DNA of 9,116 nucleotides from Candidatus Dormiibacterota bacterium (GTDB taxonomy: Bacteria; Chloroflexota; Dormibacteria; Dormibacterales; Dormibacteraceae), in contig PLYD01000107.1 in assembly GCA_003151665.1 (NCBI GenBank), positions 8,705 through 17,820 on the forward strand, written 5' to 3'. Position 1 is the first letter of the stretch, and each line of letters begins with the position of its first letter. A program made the position numbers and the translations under genes. Positions 1 to 6,445 of this stretch are shown one piece after another. The notes under the pieces are model-generated. The model was not told the origin of the DNA and did no database searches. It worked only from the letters and a program-made list of their open reading frames with translations.

Positions 1-519
1 GCGAACGTACGCAGCAGCCCCGCCCTCGAAAATGAACGTCGGCGTGCCAAAGACGCCGTAGTCGGCGACTGCAGCACGATGGTCGCGCTCGAGCGCCGAA
101 ACGATCTCGGGATCAGCGATGTCCTTGCGGAAACGAGCGAGGTCCAATCCCGAGTCTTCGGCGATCTGCTCGACAACTGCGATCTCGTCGATGTCAACAC
201 GCTGCTCGTGGCGGGCTCGGAGCAATGCCATGTGGAAGTCATCGAATGCGTTCTGACGTCGTGCGGCTTCGGCAGCCTTGAAGGCAAGGCGCCCGCGCGC
301 CTCCGAATCGCTCGCGTCCCAGACGGTGAATCCCTCAACCTTGGAATTCACCTGGATGAGCGAGAAATACCGCCACCTGATGTCGAGTGGTCTTACGCCG
401 GAGTCCTTGACGTTCTTAAGCAGGACCGAGGCTCTGAACACGAACGGGCAGAGGTAGTCGTAGAAAACGTCGAGCTGCCGGACCGATGTGGGGTTCACGA
501 TTGGTTCTACCGTTGCCAT
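1..519 (-). CDS. DsbA-family thioredoxin-fold protein (monothiol, FrnE/HCCA-isomerase-like), C-terminus cut by window edge
   Basis: The reverse strand reads without a stop from an ATG at 519 to base 1, giving 173 residues. Residues 15-28 (QLDVFYDYLCPFVF) form the first beta strand and active-site turn of the DsbA/FrnE/2-hydroxychromene-2-carboxylate isomerase superfamily. Residues 75-155 are the helical insertion typical of this fold, and GVFGTPTFIF (155-164) is the strand carrying the conserved cis-proline (P160). The active site reads C24-P-F-V27, so the second cysteine of the CxxC pair is absent. That argues against a classical dithiol oxidase and for a monothiol, isomerase-like or glutathione-dependent role. 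There is no signal peptide, so it is probably cytoplasmic. A GGAG lies 11 nt upstream of the start, a weak ribosome binding site. Relatives usually exceed 200 residues, so roughly the last 30-50 are probably missing. Family placement is firm; the reaction is unknown. Confidence 0.85.
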   Translation of the reverse strand, partial: MATVEPIVNPTSVRQLDVFYDYLCPFVFRASVLLKNVKDSGVRPLDIRWRYFSLIQVNSKVEGFTVWDASDSEARGRLAFKAAEAARRQNAFDDFHMALLRARHEQRVDIDEIAVVEQIAEDSGLDLARFRKDIADPEIVSALERDHRAAVADYGVFGTPTFIFEGGAAAYVR

Positions 520-1132
520 GATCTCTAAAGCTCCAACGCGGCTTGTGCTCACCCGTATTCCAGACACGTGGTCATGGATGCACCCGGACCTGCTGAGCCG
601 GGTCCTGCCATTTGCCCTGGTATTTGCTGCCGTCTACGTTCTCGCGTCGCGACCGTCGTGGTTGGGCGTGGCACCCGGCCGGATTGTGGATCAGCTCGCT
701 TTCGGCGTGGTGGCGGCGCCGATCATGTTCGTCGCCGCGATGCTCGCCCAGCTGTGGCTCGCGCGGCGACGTGGCGCGCTGAGTGCGCCCGCGGATCGGG
801 CAGATGCCTGGTTTCAAGCGGGTTTTTACACCCTGAACGGGCCGGTCGAGGAGGCTTTCTTCAGGGGCCTGGTCCAGGGAAGCCTCGGCGCTGCGTTCGG
901 TGCGCCGGTCGGTTTGGTGATTGGAACGGCGGCATACGTCCTCTATCACCGGCTGGGATGGCCCTGGATCGATACCCTGGCCACGGCGCTGGTGGGAGTG
1001 CCGCTCGGGCTGGCGTTCTGGCTGCTCCCGGGACCGCCATCGCTCGTCGGGGTCTCGATCGCGCACATCGCGGCCACCTGCGGCTTCCTGGGCCCCGGCC
1101 CTTACATCCTTAGAAAGCTGAAGCTGGTCTAG
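518..1132 (+). CDS. CPBP/Abi-family intramembrane metalloprotease homologue
   Basis: The product has 204 residues from the ATG at 518. It is a polytopic membrane protein with hydrophobic segments near residues 29-43, 58-82, 121-142, 151-170 and 173-190. The CPBP (CAAX protease and bacteriocin-processing) motifs appear in order: EEAFFR (E111, E112, R116), Y140-x3-H144, and H183-x3-T187. Family members normally have Asn or Asp at the last position, so T187 is a deviation, but the metal-binding Glu and His residues are present. The protein presumably sits in the cytoplasmic membrane and cleaves a substrate within the membrane; many bacterial members have no known substrate. The start is uncertain. 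The frame is open from an ATG at 488, but that lies inside the divergent neighbour, and an ATG at 578 (MHPDLL) would also keep every motif. None has a clear Shine-Dalgarno. The stop is shared with the convergent permease gene. Confidence 0.82.
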   Translation: MISKAPTRLVLTRIPDTWSWMHPDLLSRVLPFALVFAAVYVLASRPSWLGVAPGRIVDQLAFGVVAAPIMFVAAMLAQLWLARRRGALSAPADRADAWFQAGFYTLNGPVEEAFFRGLVQGSLGAAFGAPVGLVIGTAAYVLYHRLGWPWIDTLATALVGVPLGLAFWLLPGPPSLVGVSIAHIAATCGFLGPGPYILRKLKLV

Positions 1133-1135
1133 ACC
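1126..1135. other. Palindrome GGTCTAGACC holding two convergent stop codons
   Basis: This 10-bp perfect palindrome contains CTAG at 1129-1132. Read on the plus strand, TAG (1130-1132) ends the CPBP protease gene; read on the minus strand, TAG (1129-1131) ends the ABC permease gene. Both proteins therefore end in Val-stop and the genes overlap tail to tail by 4 nt. No T-run or longer stem surrounds it, so I do not call a terminator. Confidence 0.85.
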
Positions 1136-2040
1136 TGGCGACGGCGAACCGCGACGTAGACCAGCGTCGCCATGAGGACGACGAGGAACGCCCACCAGAT
1201 GATGTCGGTCAGGTCGGACGCGCCGGGCACGTTATTCAAGAAATCTGCGACGGTCGGCCCGCCTTGGCCCTGGGGAATGGATTTGGCGAAGACGTCGTAC
1301 TCGGCCTGCGCCAGCTGCCTCTTCGCGTCACTCATCAAGTTGTGTGGGAACAGCCAATACGCAATGTCAAGACCGGCCTTGACCCATGCGTTGTCACCGA
1401 GACTCCCCGACACCAACACGGAATGGAGAAGGACAACGTAGAAGGCGACGCCGTTATAGACGAAAGCCACGACTGCCGCGATGATGTTGTTCATCCAGGC
1501 GCTCAGCGCGAGAACGATGAGCATCAGCAGTGAGGCATTGGCGACGGCCGCGACGGTTTCCACCCACAGCGCTCCCTCCAGGCCACCACCGAACAACGTG
1601 GCGATGAGCCTGGTTTCAAGGCTGAGCACACCCACGATCACAAACATTGCGACGAGGGCGGCCAGCACCTTGCCCGTGGTGAACGCAAGCCGCGAGACCG
1701 GCTTCGAGAAGATTCCGACCGCCGATCCCGATTCGAGGTCGTGATAGATGGCCGTCATGCCAATCGCGAACGCGATCAGTAGTGCAAAGAAGCCGACGAC
1801 GTCGATGAGCTGGCTTACATACTGAAGCTCGGTCAAACGGTCCAACGACGCTTGGTCGGGGGCGATTGTTCCATTCGGACCACTGAATGAGATGCTTGCA
1901 GGGCTGACCGTGGCTGCGATCTTGAAGGCGGCACCAATTACGGCGATGCCTACTGCACCGATGATGAAGAAGACAAGCAGCAGCCGACGGCGAGAGAGCT
2001 CGACCAGCGTGTAACGGGCGACCGCGAGGGTGCCCTTCAC
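1129..2040 (-). CDS. ABC-2-type transporter permease subunit
   Basis: The product has 303 residues from a GTG at 2040. An amphipathic N-terminus ending in SRRR (16-19) precedes a first membrane helix (20-43). A loop of about 35 residues follows, then helices near 79-99, 123-149, 162-182, 185-210 and 281-298, six in all. The stretch ESGSAVGIFSKPVSR (103-117), after the second helix, is the coupling-region signature of ABC-2 permeases (Pfam ABC2_membrane_2 type). The large loop at 211-280 is an uncommon length but ends in an ordinary last helix and a basic tail (RRRQV). With the ATP-binding protein it should form an exporter, since no substrate-binding protein is nearby. The start is supported by a GTGA overlap with the upstream stop and by AAGGA at the right distance. 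Cargo is unknown. Confidence 0.88.
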   Translation of the reverse strand: MKGTLAVARYTLVELSRRRLLLVFFIIGAVGIAVIGAAFKIAATVSPASISFSGPNGTIAPDQASLDRLTELQYVSQLIDVVGFFALLIAFAIGMTAIYHDLESGSAVGIFSKPVSRLAFTTGKVLAALVAMFVIVGVLSLETRLIATLFGGGLEGALWVETVAAVANASLLMLIVLALSAWMNNIIAAVVAFVYNGVAFYVVLLHSVLVSGSLGDNAWVKAGLDIAYWLFPHNLMSDAKRQLAQAEYDVFAKSIPQGQGGPTVADFLNNVPGASDLTDIIWWAFLVVLMATLVYVAVRRRQV

Positions 2041-2810
2041 TGATTTTCCTTGTCGGTGATGAACGATGGAAGGTTGTCGCTCTTCGGGGGCGCGGAAGCC
2101 TGCACCAGCTCGACGAAAACATCCTCGAGGGTGCGGCCCTCGGGCACGACCTCGGCCATCGTGCCCTCTTTCAGCACGTGTCCTTTAGCTAGGATCGCGA
2201 CCGTGTCGCAAACCAGCTCGACCTCACTCAGAAGGTGGCTGTTAAGAAGGACCGCCACACCGCTGGCTTTCAACGATTCGATGAGCGCTCTGACGTCGCG
2301 ACGGCCCAGGGGATCGAGGTCGGCAGTGGGTTCGTCGAGGATCAGCAGCTTCGGCCGGCCCAGGATCGCTTGCGCGATGCCGAGGCGCTGCTTCATTCCC
2401 TTTGAGTACTGGCGAACCTGGCGCTTTTCCTGGTCGAGTCCGGCAAAGGCAAGGGTCTCGGGAATCCTGCGTTTGCGCTCCCCTTCGTCCAGACCGAGCA
2501 GGCTTGCAAAGTAATCGAGCACCTCACGGGCCCGCAGGAACTTTGGGAAGTCGGGATCTTCGGGCGAGAAGCCAAGTTGGGCACGCGCTGCGGGATCGCC
2601 GGGCTTGGACCCGAACAGGGAGATGGCGCCACCGTCGGGCCTCAGAAGACCGGCAATCATCTTGACCACGCTGGTCTTGCCGGAGCCGTTTGGACCCAGC
2701 AAGCCGAAGGCCTGGCCCGGCTCCAGTGCGAACGTGACACCGTCCACGGCCCACGGATCGCGGCGCCGGTACCGCTTGCGGAGCGCCTCGACGCTCACCA
2801 CCGGTGCCAT
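2037..2810 (-). CDS. ABC transporter ATP-binding protein (CcmA/NatA-like)
   Basis: The product has 257 residues with a complete nucleotide-binding domain. Visible are Walker A GPNGSGKT (39-46), a Q-loop region reading LGFSPEDPDFP (79-89, with SPE where classical members have a Gln), the ABC signature YSKGMKQRLG (135-144), Walker B LLILDE (155-160), D-loop TADLD (162-166) and switch H192. The C-terminal TLEDVFVELV (227-236) is typical of ATPases paired with ABC-2 permeases. It hydrolyses ATP to power export through the permease encoded directly downstream, with which its gene overlaps by 4 nt. The ATG at 2810 lies 17 nt from the divergent MFS start and has no evident Shine-Dalgarno. The C-terminal tail after 240 (PPKSDNLPSFITDKENQ) is unrelated to the core. 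Family certain, cargo unknown. Confidence 0.93.
   Translation of the reverse strand: MAPVVSVEALRKRYRRRDPWAVDGVTFALEPGQAFGLLGPNGSGKTSVVKMIAGLLRPDGGAISLFGSKPGDPAARAQLGFSPEDPDFPKFLRAREVLDYFASLLGLDEGERKRRIPETLAFAGLDQEKRQVRQYSKGMKQRLGIAQAILGRPKLLILDEPTADLDPLGRRDVRALIESLKASGVAVLLNSHLLSEVELVCDTVAILAKGHVLKEGTMAEVVPEGRTLEDVFVELVQASAPPKSDNLPSFITDKENQ
2047..2051 (-). promoter_or_regulatory. Ribosome binding site deciding the permease GTG start
   Basis: The minus strand reads AAGGA followed by seven bases and GTG at 2040. The site lies within the last codons of the ATPase gene. It supports the GTG rather than a later start and fits translational coupling of the two transporter subunits. Confidence 0.6.
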
Positions 2811-2827
2811 CAGCCAGCCGAATATAC
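2811..2827. promoter_or_regulatory. 17-nt divergent gap between ABC operon and MFS gene
   Basis: Only 17 bases separate the two divergent ATG codons. The gap contains the A/T-rich patch AATATA in otherwise GC-rich DNA, which could serve as a -10-like element. Neither side shows a Shine-Dalgarno, so leaderless transcripts, or promoters lying within the neighbouring coding sequence, are plausible. This is inferred from spacing and base composition only. Confidence 0.35.
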
Positions 2828-4009
2828 ATGCGAGTGACCAACCTCGACGATTTGCAACGGCGGACTCTCGTGTGGGCCGGGCTGGCCGTGATCCTCACCG
2901 CCTTCGACGGCTCGGTGCTGGTTTTGGCCCTGCCCGCAATCGCGTCCGACTTCCATGCGCAGATTCCCGGGCTGTCCAATCTCGGCTCGGTGCTTGCGCT
3001 TGGCTCACTGGGCGCGCTGCCTCTGGCGACGCTGGCCGACCGCTTTGGACGCCGGCGGCTGATCGCTATCGGTGTCGCCGGGTTCTCAATCGCGAACTTC
3101 GCGAGCGCCTTCGCGCCTTCGCTAACAGCGCTCGCCCTCATTCGTCTCGTCGCTGTCTGTTTTGAGGCCATGGTCGGTGGCGTGGCCACCGCGCTGATAG
3201 TCGAGGAGGCGCCACCCGGTCGTCGCGGCCAGGCGGTGAGCGTTCTGGCCGTGCTGGCGGGGATCGGCGCCGGCATCACTGTCGTCAGCTACCCGTTGTT
3301 GGCGCCGCACTGGCGGTGGCTGTTTCTTGCCGGCGGTGTCGGTCTGCTCGCCGCGCCTGCAATCTGGCTTCGGCTGCCCGAAGGCCGCACCTGGTCGAAG
3401 GTTCGGCCAAGTGGCTCCGCACTTCGCCTGCTGATGGGTGGGCCCTGGCGGCGGCGCATCCTCGTTCTGTCGGCGACCACAGCTCTCCTGGCCGTGCTCC
3501 TCGAGCCGGCGGGCCTTCTTTTTACAGTGTTCGCCAGCGACGTCCTCCATATGACGCCAGTTGCGATCAGCACGCTGATCGTCGCATCGGGAGTTGCCGG
3601 CGCGGTGGCCTACCTCGCCGGCGGCTACTTGAGCGATCGATTCGGGCGCCGATGGCCAGGCATCGGCCTGGCAGCCTCGACAGCCGTGGTGACGAGCCTC
3701 AGCTTTGCCACCGGGATCGTCGGGTTCGTCGTCGGCAACGTGCTGTGGAGTGCGATCGCTAGCGCGTCCACCCCAGTGTTCGGCGCGTGGTCGGCCGAGC
3801 TGTTCCCGACGCGGGCCCGGGCGACCGCCGAGGCGACTGTTGGGGTGGCGGCGGCAGTTGGCAGCGTCGTCGGCCTTCAGGTGGTCGGCCTGCTGTCGCT
3901 ATCGCTCGGTCTGGGCCGCGCCCTCGAGCTGGTCGGCGTGGCCGCGGTCGCGGGCGCCTTTTTGCTTTTGTTCCTGCCCGAAACCAAGGAGGCCCCTCTA
4001 CCTGACTAG
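2828..4009 (+). CDS. Major facilitator superfamily (MFS) transporter
   Basis: The product has 393 residues with about 12 hydrophobic helices in two six-helix halves. The first half carries loop motif A as LADRFGRRR (69-77), and the second repeats it as GGYLSDRFGRRW (265-276). ELFPTRARA (324-332) and the closing FLPETK (382-387) resemble sugar-porter and aromatic-acid/metabolite:proton symporter members. D27 in the first helix (TAFDGSVLVLALP) resembles the membrane-embedded Asp of proton-coupled members. The frame also opens at a GTG at 2804, but that start would lie inside the divergent ATPase gene, so the ATG at 2828 is preferred. The next gene begins 21 nt downstream, making it the likely first gene of a transporter-oxidoreductase-kinase operon. 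Uptake of the oxidoreductase's substrate is the natural inference; export cannot be excluded. Confidence 0.88.
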   Translation: MRVTNLDDLQRRTLVWAGLAVILTAFDGSVLVLALPAIASDFHAQIPGLSNLGSVLALGSLGALPLATLADRFGRRRLIAIGVAGFSIANFASAFAPSLTALALIRLVAVCFEAMVGGVATALIVEEAPPGRRGQAVSVLAVLAGIGAGITVVSYPLLAPHWRWLFLAGGVGLLAAPAIWLRLPEGRTWSKVRPSGSALRLLMGGPWRRRILVLSATTALLAVLLEPAGLLFTVFASDVLHMTPVAISTLIVASGVAGAVAYLAGGYLSDRFGRRWPGIGLAASTAVVTSLSFATGIVGFVVGNVLWSAIASASTPVFGAWSAELFPTRARATAEATVGVAAAVGSVVGLQVVGLLSLSLGLGRALELVGVAAVAGAFLLLFLPETKEAPLPD

Positions 4010-4030
4010 CGTCCCACTACAGTTTCCGAA

Positions 4031-6445
4031 ATGGACCGCGCGAGGGCAGTGGTCGTCGGGGGCGGGATCACCGGGGCGAGCGTCGCGTACCACCTCGCCA
4101 AGGCGGGATGGCGCGAAACGGCCCTGGTCGAGAAGGATGAGCTGACCAGCGGATCGACCTGTCATGCGGCGGGCCTCGTCACCCAGTTCAACCCGTCGCC
4201 GACGATGATGCGATTCCGCCGCTACAGCATCGAGCTGTACGAGGAGCTCGGCGTTTTCGAGAAAGTTGGCGGCCTGCGCTTTGCATCGAGCGGCGATCAG
4301 TTGAAGGAGCTGCAGCGTGGTGTCAGCCGCGCGCGCGGAATCGGCCTCGACGTCGAGCTCATCTCGCCGGAGGAGTCCGCACGCCTGATGCCGGCGATCA
4401 CCACGCGCTCTCTCTACGGAGCGGTCTGGGTTCCGAGCGACGGCCATCTCGACCCACACACAGCCACCCATGCCCTCGCGTCGGCGGCGCGAAAGCTTGG
4501 AGCGACCATCCTCACGCACCACCGCGTCACCGGCATCGAGCTGACCGACAAAGGTGCGGTCAAGGCGGTTCAGACCGATGCCGGCCGCATCGAGGCTGAC
4601 GTGATTGTGATCGCGGGCGGCATCTGGGCGCCACAGATCGCCGCCATGGCAGGTGCGTTCATGGTCTCCACCCCGGTTGACCACCAGCATGCGGCCCTGC
4701 TCGCAGTCCCCGGGCACGAGCTGCCTCACGACATGCCCTGCTTTCGCGACCCCGACAACCTCATCTATGGCAAGTCCGAGGCGGGCGGGGTAGTCCTCGG
4801 CGGCTACGAGGCGAATCCGGTCGCGCGCTGGATCGACGGAGTGCCCTGGGATCATGCAGGCACCTCACTGCCGCCTGACGAGGCGCGCTTCGAGCCGCTG
4901 CTGGCCGGCGCTGCGCGGCGCTTCCCGTTCATGGGCGAAGCCGGCATCGTCAAGCTGGTCTGCCATCCCGACGCGATGACCCCCGATTCCAATCCTCTTG
5001 TTGGTCCAGTTCCAGGAGTGCGGGGCCTTTACATGGCCGCTGGCCTGTCGCTCAACGGCTTCGGCGGTGGTGGGGGCATCGGGCGTTCGCTCGCGGAGCT
5101 GATCACTACCGGCTCCTCGGAGCTCGACCTTCACCCGTACCGACCGTGGCGATTTGGACCCGTGCATCGAGACCATCGCTATGCAGCCGAGCTCTCGCGC
5201 GAGGCCTATCGGTACTACTACTACCTGCGATACCCGCTCGACTCCGACGAATGGGGCCGGCCGCGCCGGACCAGCGCGCTGCACGAGCGGCTGCAGGACG
5301 AGGGCGCCGTCTTCGGCGTCAAGCACGGATGGGAACGTGCCGACTACCTCGAGCCCGGGCGTCCATGGCGCCGCGCCGGCGCCGACCAGCGACGATTCGG
5401 CTGGACGCGACCGCCGTACTTCGATGTGCTGGCGGAGGAGCATCGGGCATTCCGCGAGAGCGTCGGGATCATCGACATGACGTCGTTCGGAAAGATCGAC
5501 CTCCGTGGTCGTGGCGCGCTGGCCCTGCTTGAACGCGCGGCGGGAAATCGAATCGACAGGCCGGCAGGCTCGGTCGTGTACACGCAGCTGCTGGAGAAGA
5601 ACGGCGGCATCGCCGCCGATGTCACGGTGACCCGTCTTGCCGAAGACCATTTCCGCGTCGTCACCGGTGCCGGCTACGTCAACAGCGACCTCGGCTGGCT
5701 GCGAATGCAGCAGCGCGATGGCGACGCGCCGGTCGACCTGAGGGAGACCACGGACGAGCTTTCGGTGATCGGCCTCTGGGGCCCGAACGCACGCGACGTA
5801 CTCGAGCGCGTGACCGCAGCCGATGTATCGGACGAGGGTTTTCCGTTCATGCAGGCTCGCCCCCTGCAAATAGGTGGAGCGTCCGCGCTCGCGCAGCGTG
5901 TCACATATGTCGGCGAGCTCGGTTGGGAGCTCTACGTCGATCCGGGTTGGGCGGTCCAGGTCTGGGATCGCCTGATGGCAGCCGGGCGCAAGTACGGCAT
6001 CCGGCCTGGCGGATACAGGGCGCTGGACTCGCTGCGGATGGAGAAGGGCTACAGGTATTACGGAACCGACCTGACCCTCCTCGACAACCCGTACGAGGCC
6101 GGGCTCGGCTTCTGCGTGCACCTGGACAAGGGCGAGTTCAATGGTCGGGATGCGCTGGTGGCCGCGCGTGAGGCCGGCATCAAGAGGCGGCTCCGCACCC
6201 TGGTTGTCGGCGATGACGAGTACGTGCCGATCTACGGCGGTGAGGCGGTCCACCGCGCCGATGGCGTGGTCGGGCGGGTGCGGAGCTGCGCGTACGGCTT
6301 CACCGCGAAAAGGAATCTCGCTTACTCGTACCTTCCCGTCGAGATCGGGCCGGGCGGCCAGGTCCAGGTCGAGGTGTTCGGCAGCCTAGTGCCGGCGAGC
6401 GTGACGGCGGACGCCGTGATCTCGCGGCAGGGCGCGCGCCAGTGA
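4031..6445 (+). CDS. DMGDH/SARDH-type FAD-dependent oxidoreductase with GcvT-like folate domain
   Basis: The product has 804 residues, a normal length for bacterial relatives of dimethylglycine and sarcosine dehydrogenases. An FAD-binding DAO domain (about 4-365) begins with the dinucleotide fold GGGITGASVAYHLAKAG (10-26). ELTSGSTCHAAGL (37-49) contains H45, matching the histidine that binds FAD covalently in mammalian DMGDH/SARDH. GGGGGIGRSLAELI closes the domain. The FAO_M linker follows, from about 368 to 430 (RFGP at 374-377, GRPRRTSALHERL). The GCV_T domain (about 460-700) has the catalytic-type Asp at D530 within GGIAADVTV, and a GCV_T C-terminal barrel follows (about 705-800). Known members oxidatively remove N-methyl groups and pass the one-carbon unit to tetrahydrofolate, with electrons leaving through ETF. 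No ETF or folate gene is in the window. Substrate (dimethylglycine, sarcosine or another N-methyl compound) is not determined. There is no clear Shine-Dalgarno; the stop overlaps the kinase start. Confidence 0.9.
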   Translation: MDRARAVVVGGGITGASVAYHLAKAGWRETALVEKDELTSGSTCHAAGLVTQFNPSPTMMRFRRYSIELYEELGVFEKVGGLRFASSGDQLKELQRGVSRARGIGLDVELISPEESARLMPAITTRSLYGAVWVPSDGHLDPHTATHALASAARKLGATILTHHRVTGIELTDKGAVKAVQTDAGRIEADVIVIAGGIWAPQIAAMAGAFMVSTPVDHQHAALLAVPGHELPHDMPCFRDPDNLIYGKSEAGGVVLGGYEANPVARWIDGVPWDHAGTSLPPDEARFEPLLAGAARRFPFMGEAGIVKLVCHPDAMTPDSNPLVGPVPGVRGLYMAAGLSLNGFGGGGGIGRSLAELITTGSSELDLHPYRPWRFGPVHRDHRYAAELSREAYRYYYYLRYPLDSDEWGRPRRTSALHERLQDEGAVFGVKHGWERADYLEPGRPWRRAGADQRRFGWTRPPYFDVLAEEHRAFRESVGIIDMTSFGKIDLRGRGALALLERAAGNRIDRPAGSVVYTQLLEKNGGIAADVTVTRLAEDHFRVVTGAGYVNSDLGWLRMQQRDGDAPVDLRETTDELSVIGLWGPNARDVLERVTAADVSDEGFPFMQARPLQIGGASALAQRVTYVGELGWELYVDPGWAVQVWDRLMAAGRKYGIRPGGYRALDSLRMEKGYRYYGTDLTLLDNPYEAGLGFCVHLDKGEFNGRDALVAAREAGIKRRLRTLVVGDDEYVPIYGGEAVHRADGVVGRVRSCAYGFTAKRNLAYSYLPVEIGPGGQVQVEVFGSLVPASVTADAVISRQGARQ

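Noticed and set aside
488..517. Upstream ATG (488) as start of the CPBP protease
   Set aside because: It would put 30 bases of coding sequence inside the divergent DsbA-like gene, has no ribosome binding site, and adds no conserved residues.
79..528. A 149-codon plus-strand frame at the left end
   Set aside because: It is antisense to the DsbA-like gene, which has a clear thioredoxin fold with CP and cis-Pro motifs; the plus-strand product resembles nothing.
2804..2827. GTG at 2804 as start of the MFS transporter
   Set aside because: It lies within the divergent ATPase coding region; the ATG at 2828 gives a normal MFS N-terminus just before the first helix.
2524..3279. A 251-codon minus-strand frame spanning the ABC/MFS junction
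   Set aside because: It crosses two divergent genes with complete motifs and gives a low-complexity Ser/Arg/Ala product.
3986..3992. AAGGAGG as ribosome binding site of the flavoprotein gene
   Set aside because: It is a perfect Shine-Dalgarno-like string but lies 38 nt before the ATG at 4031, too far to act there, and falls in the MFS coding sequence.
4865..6253. A 462-codon open frame on the minus strand
   Set aside because: It is fully antisense to the DMGDH/SARDH-type gene, whose motifs are continuous; the antisense product has no family features.
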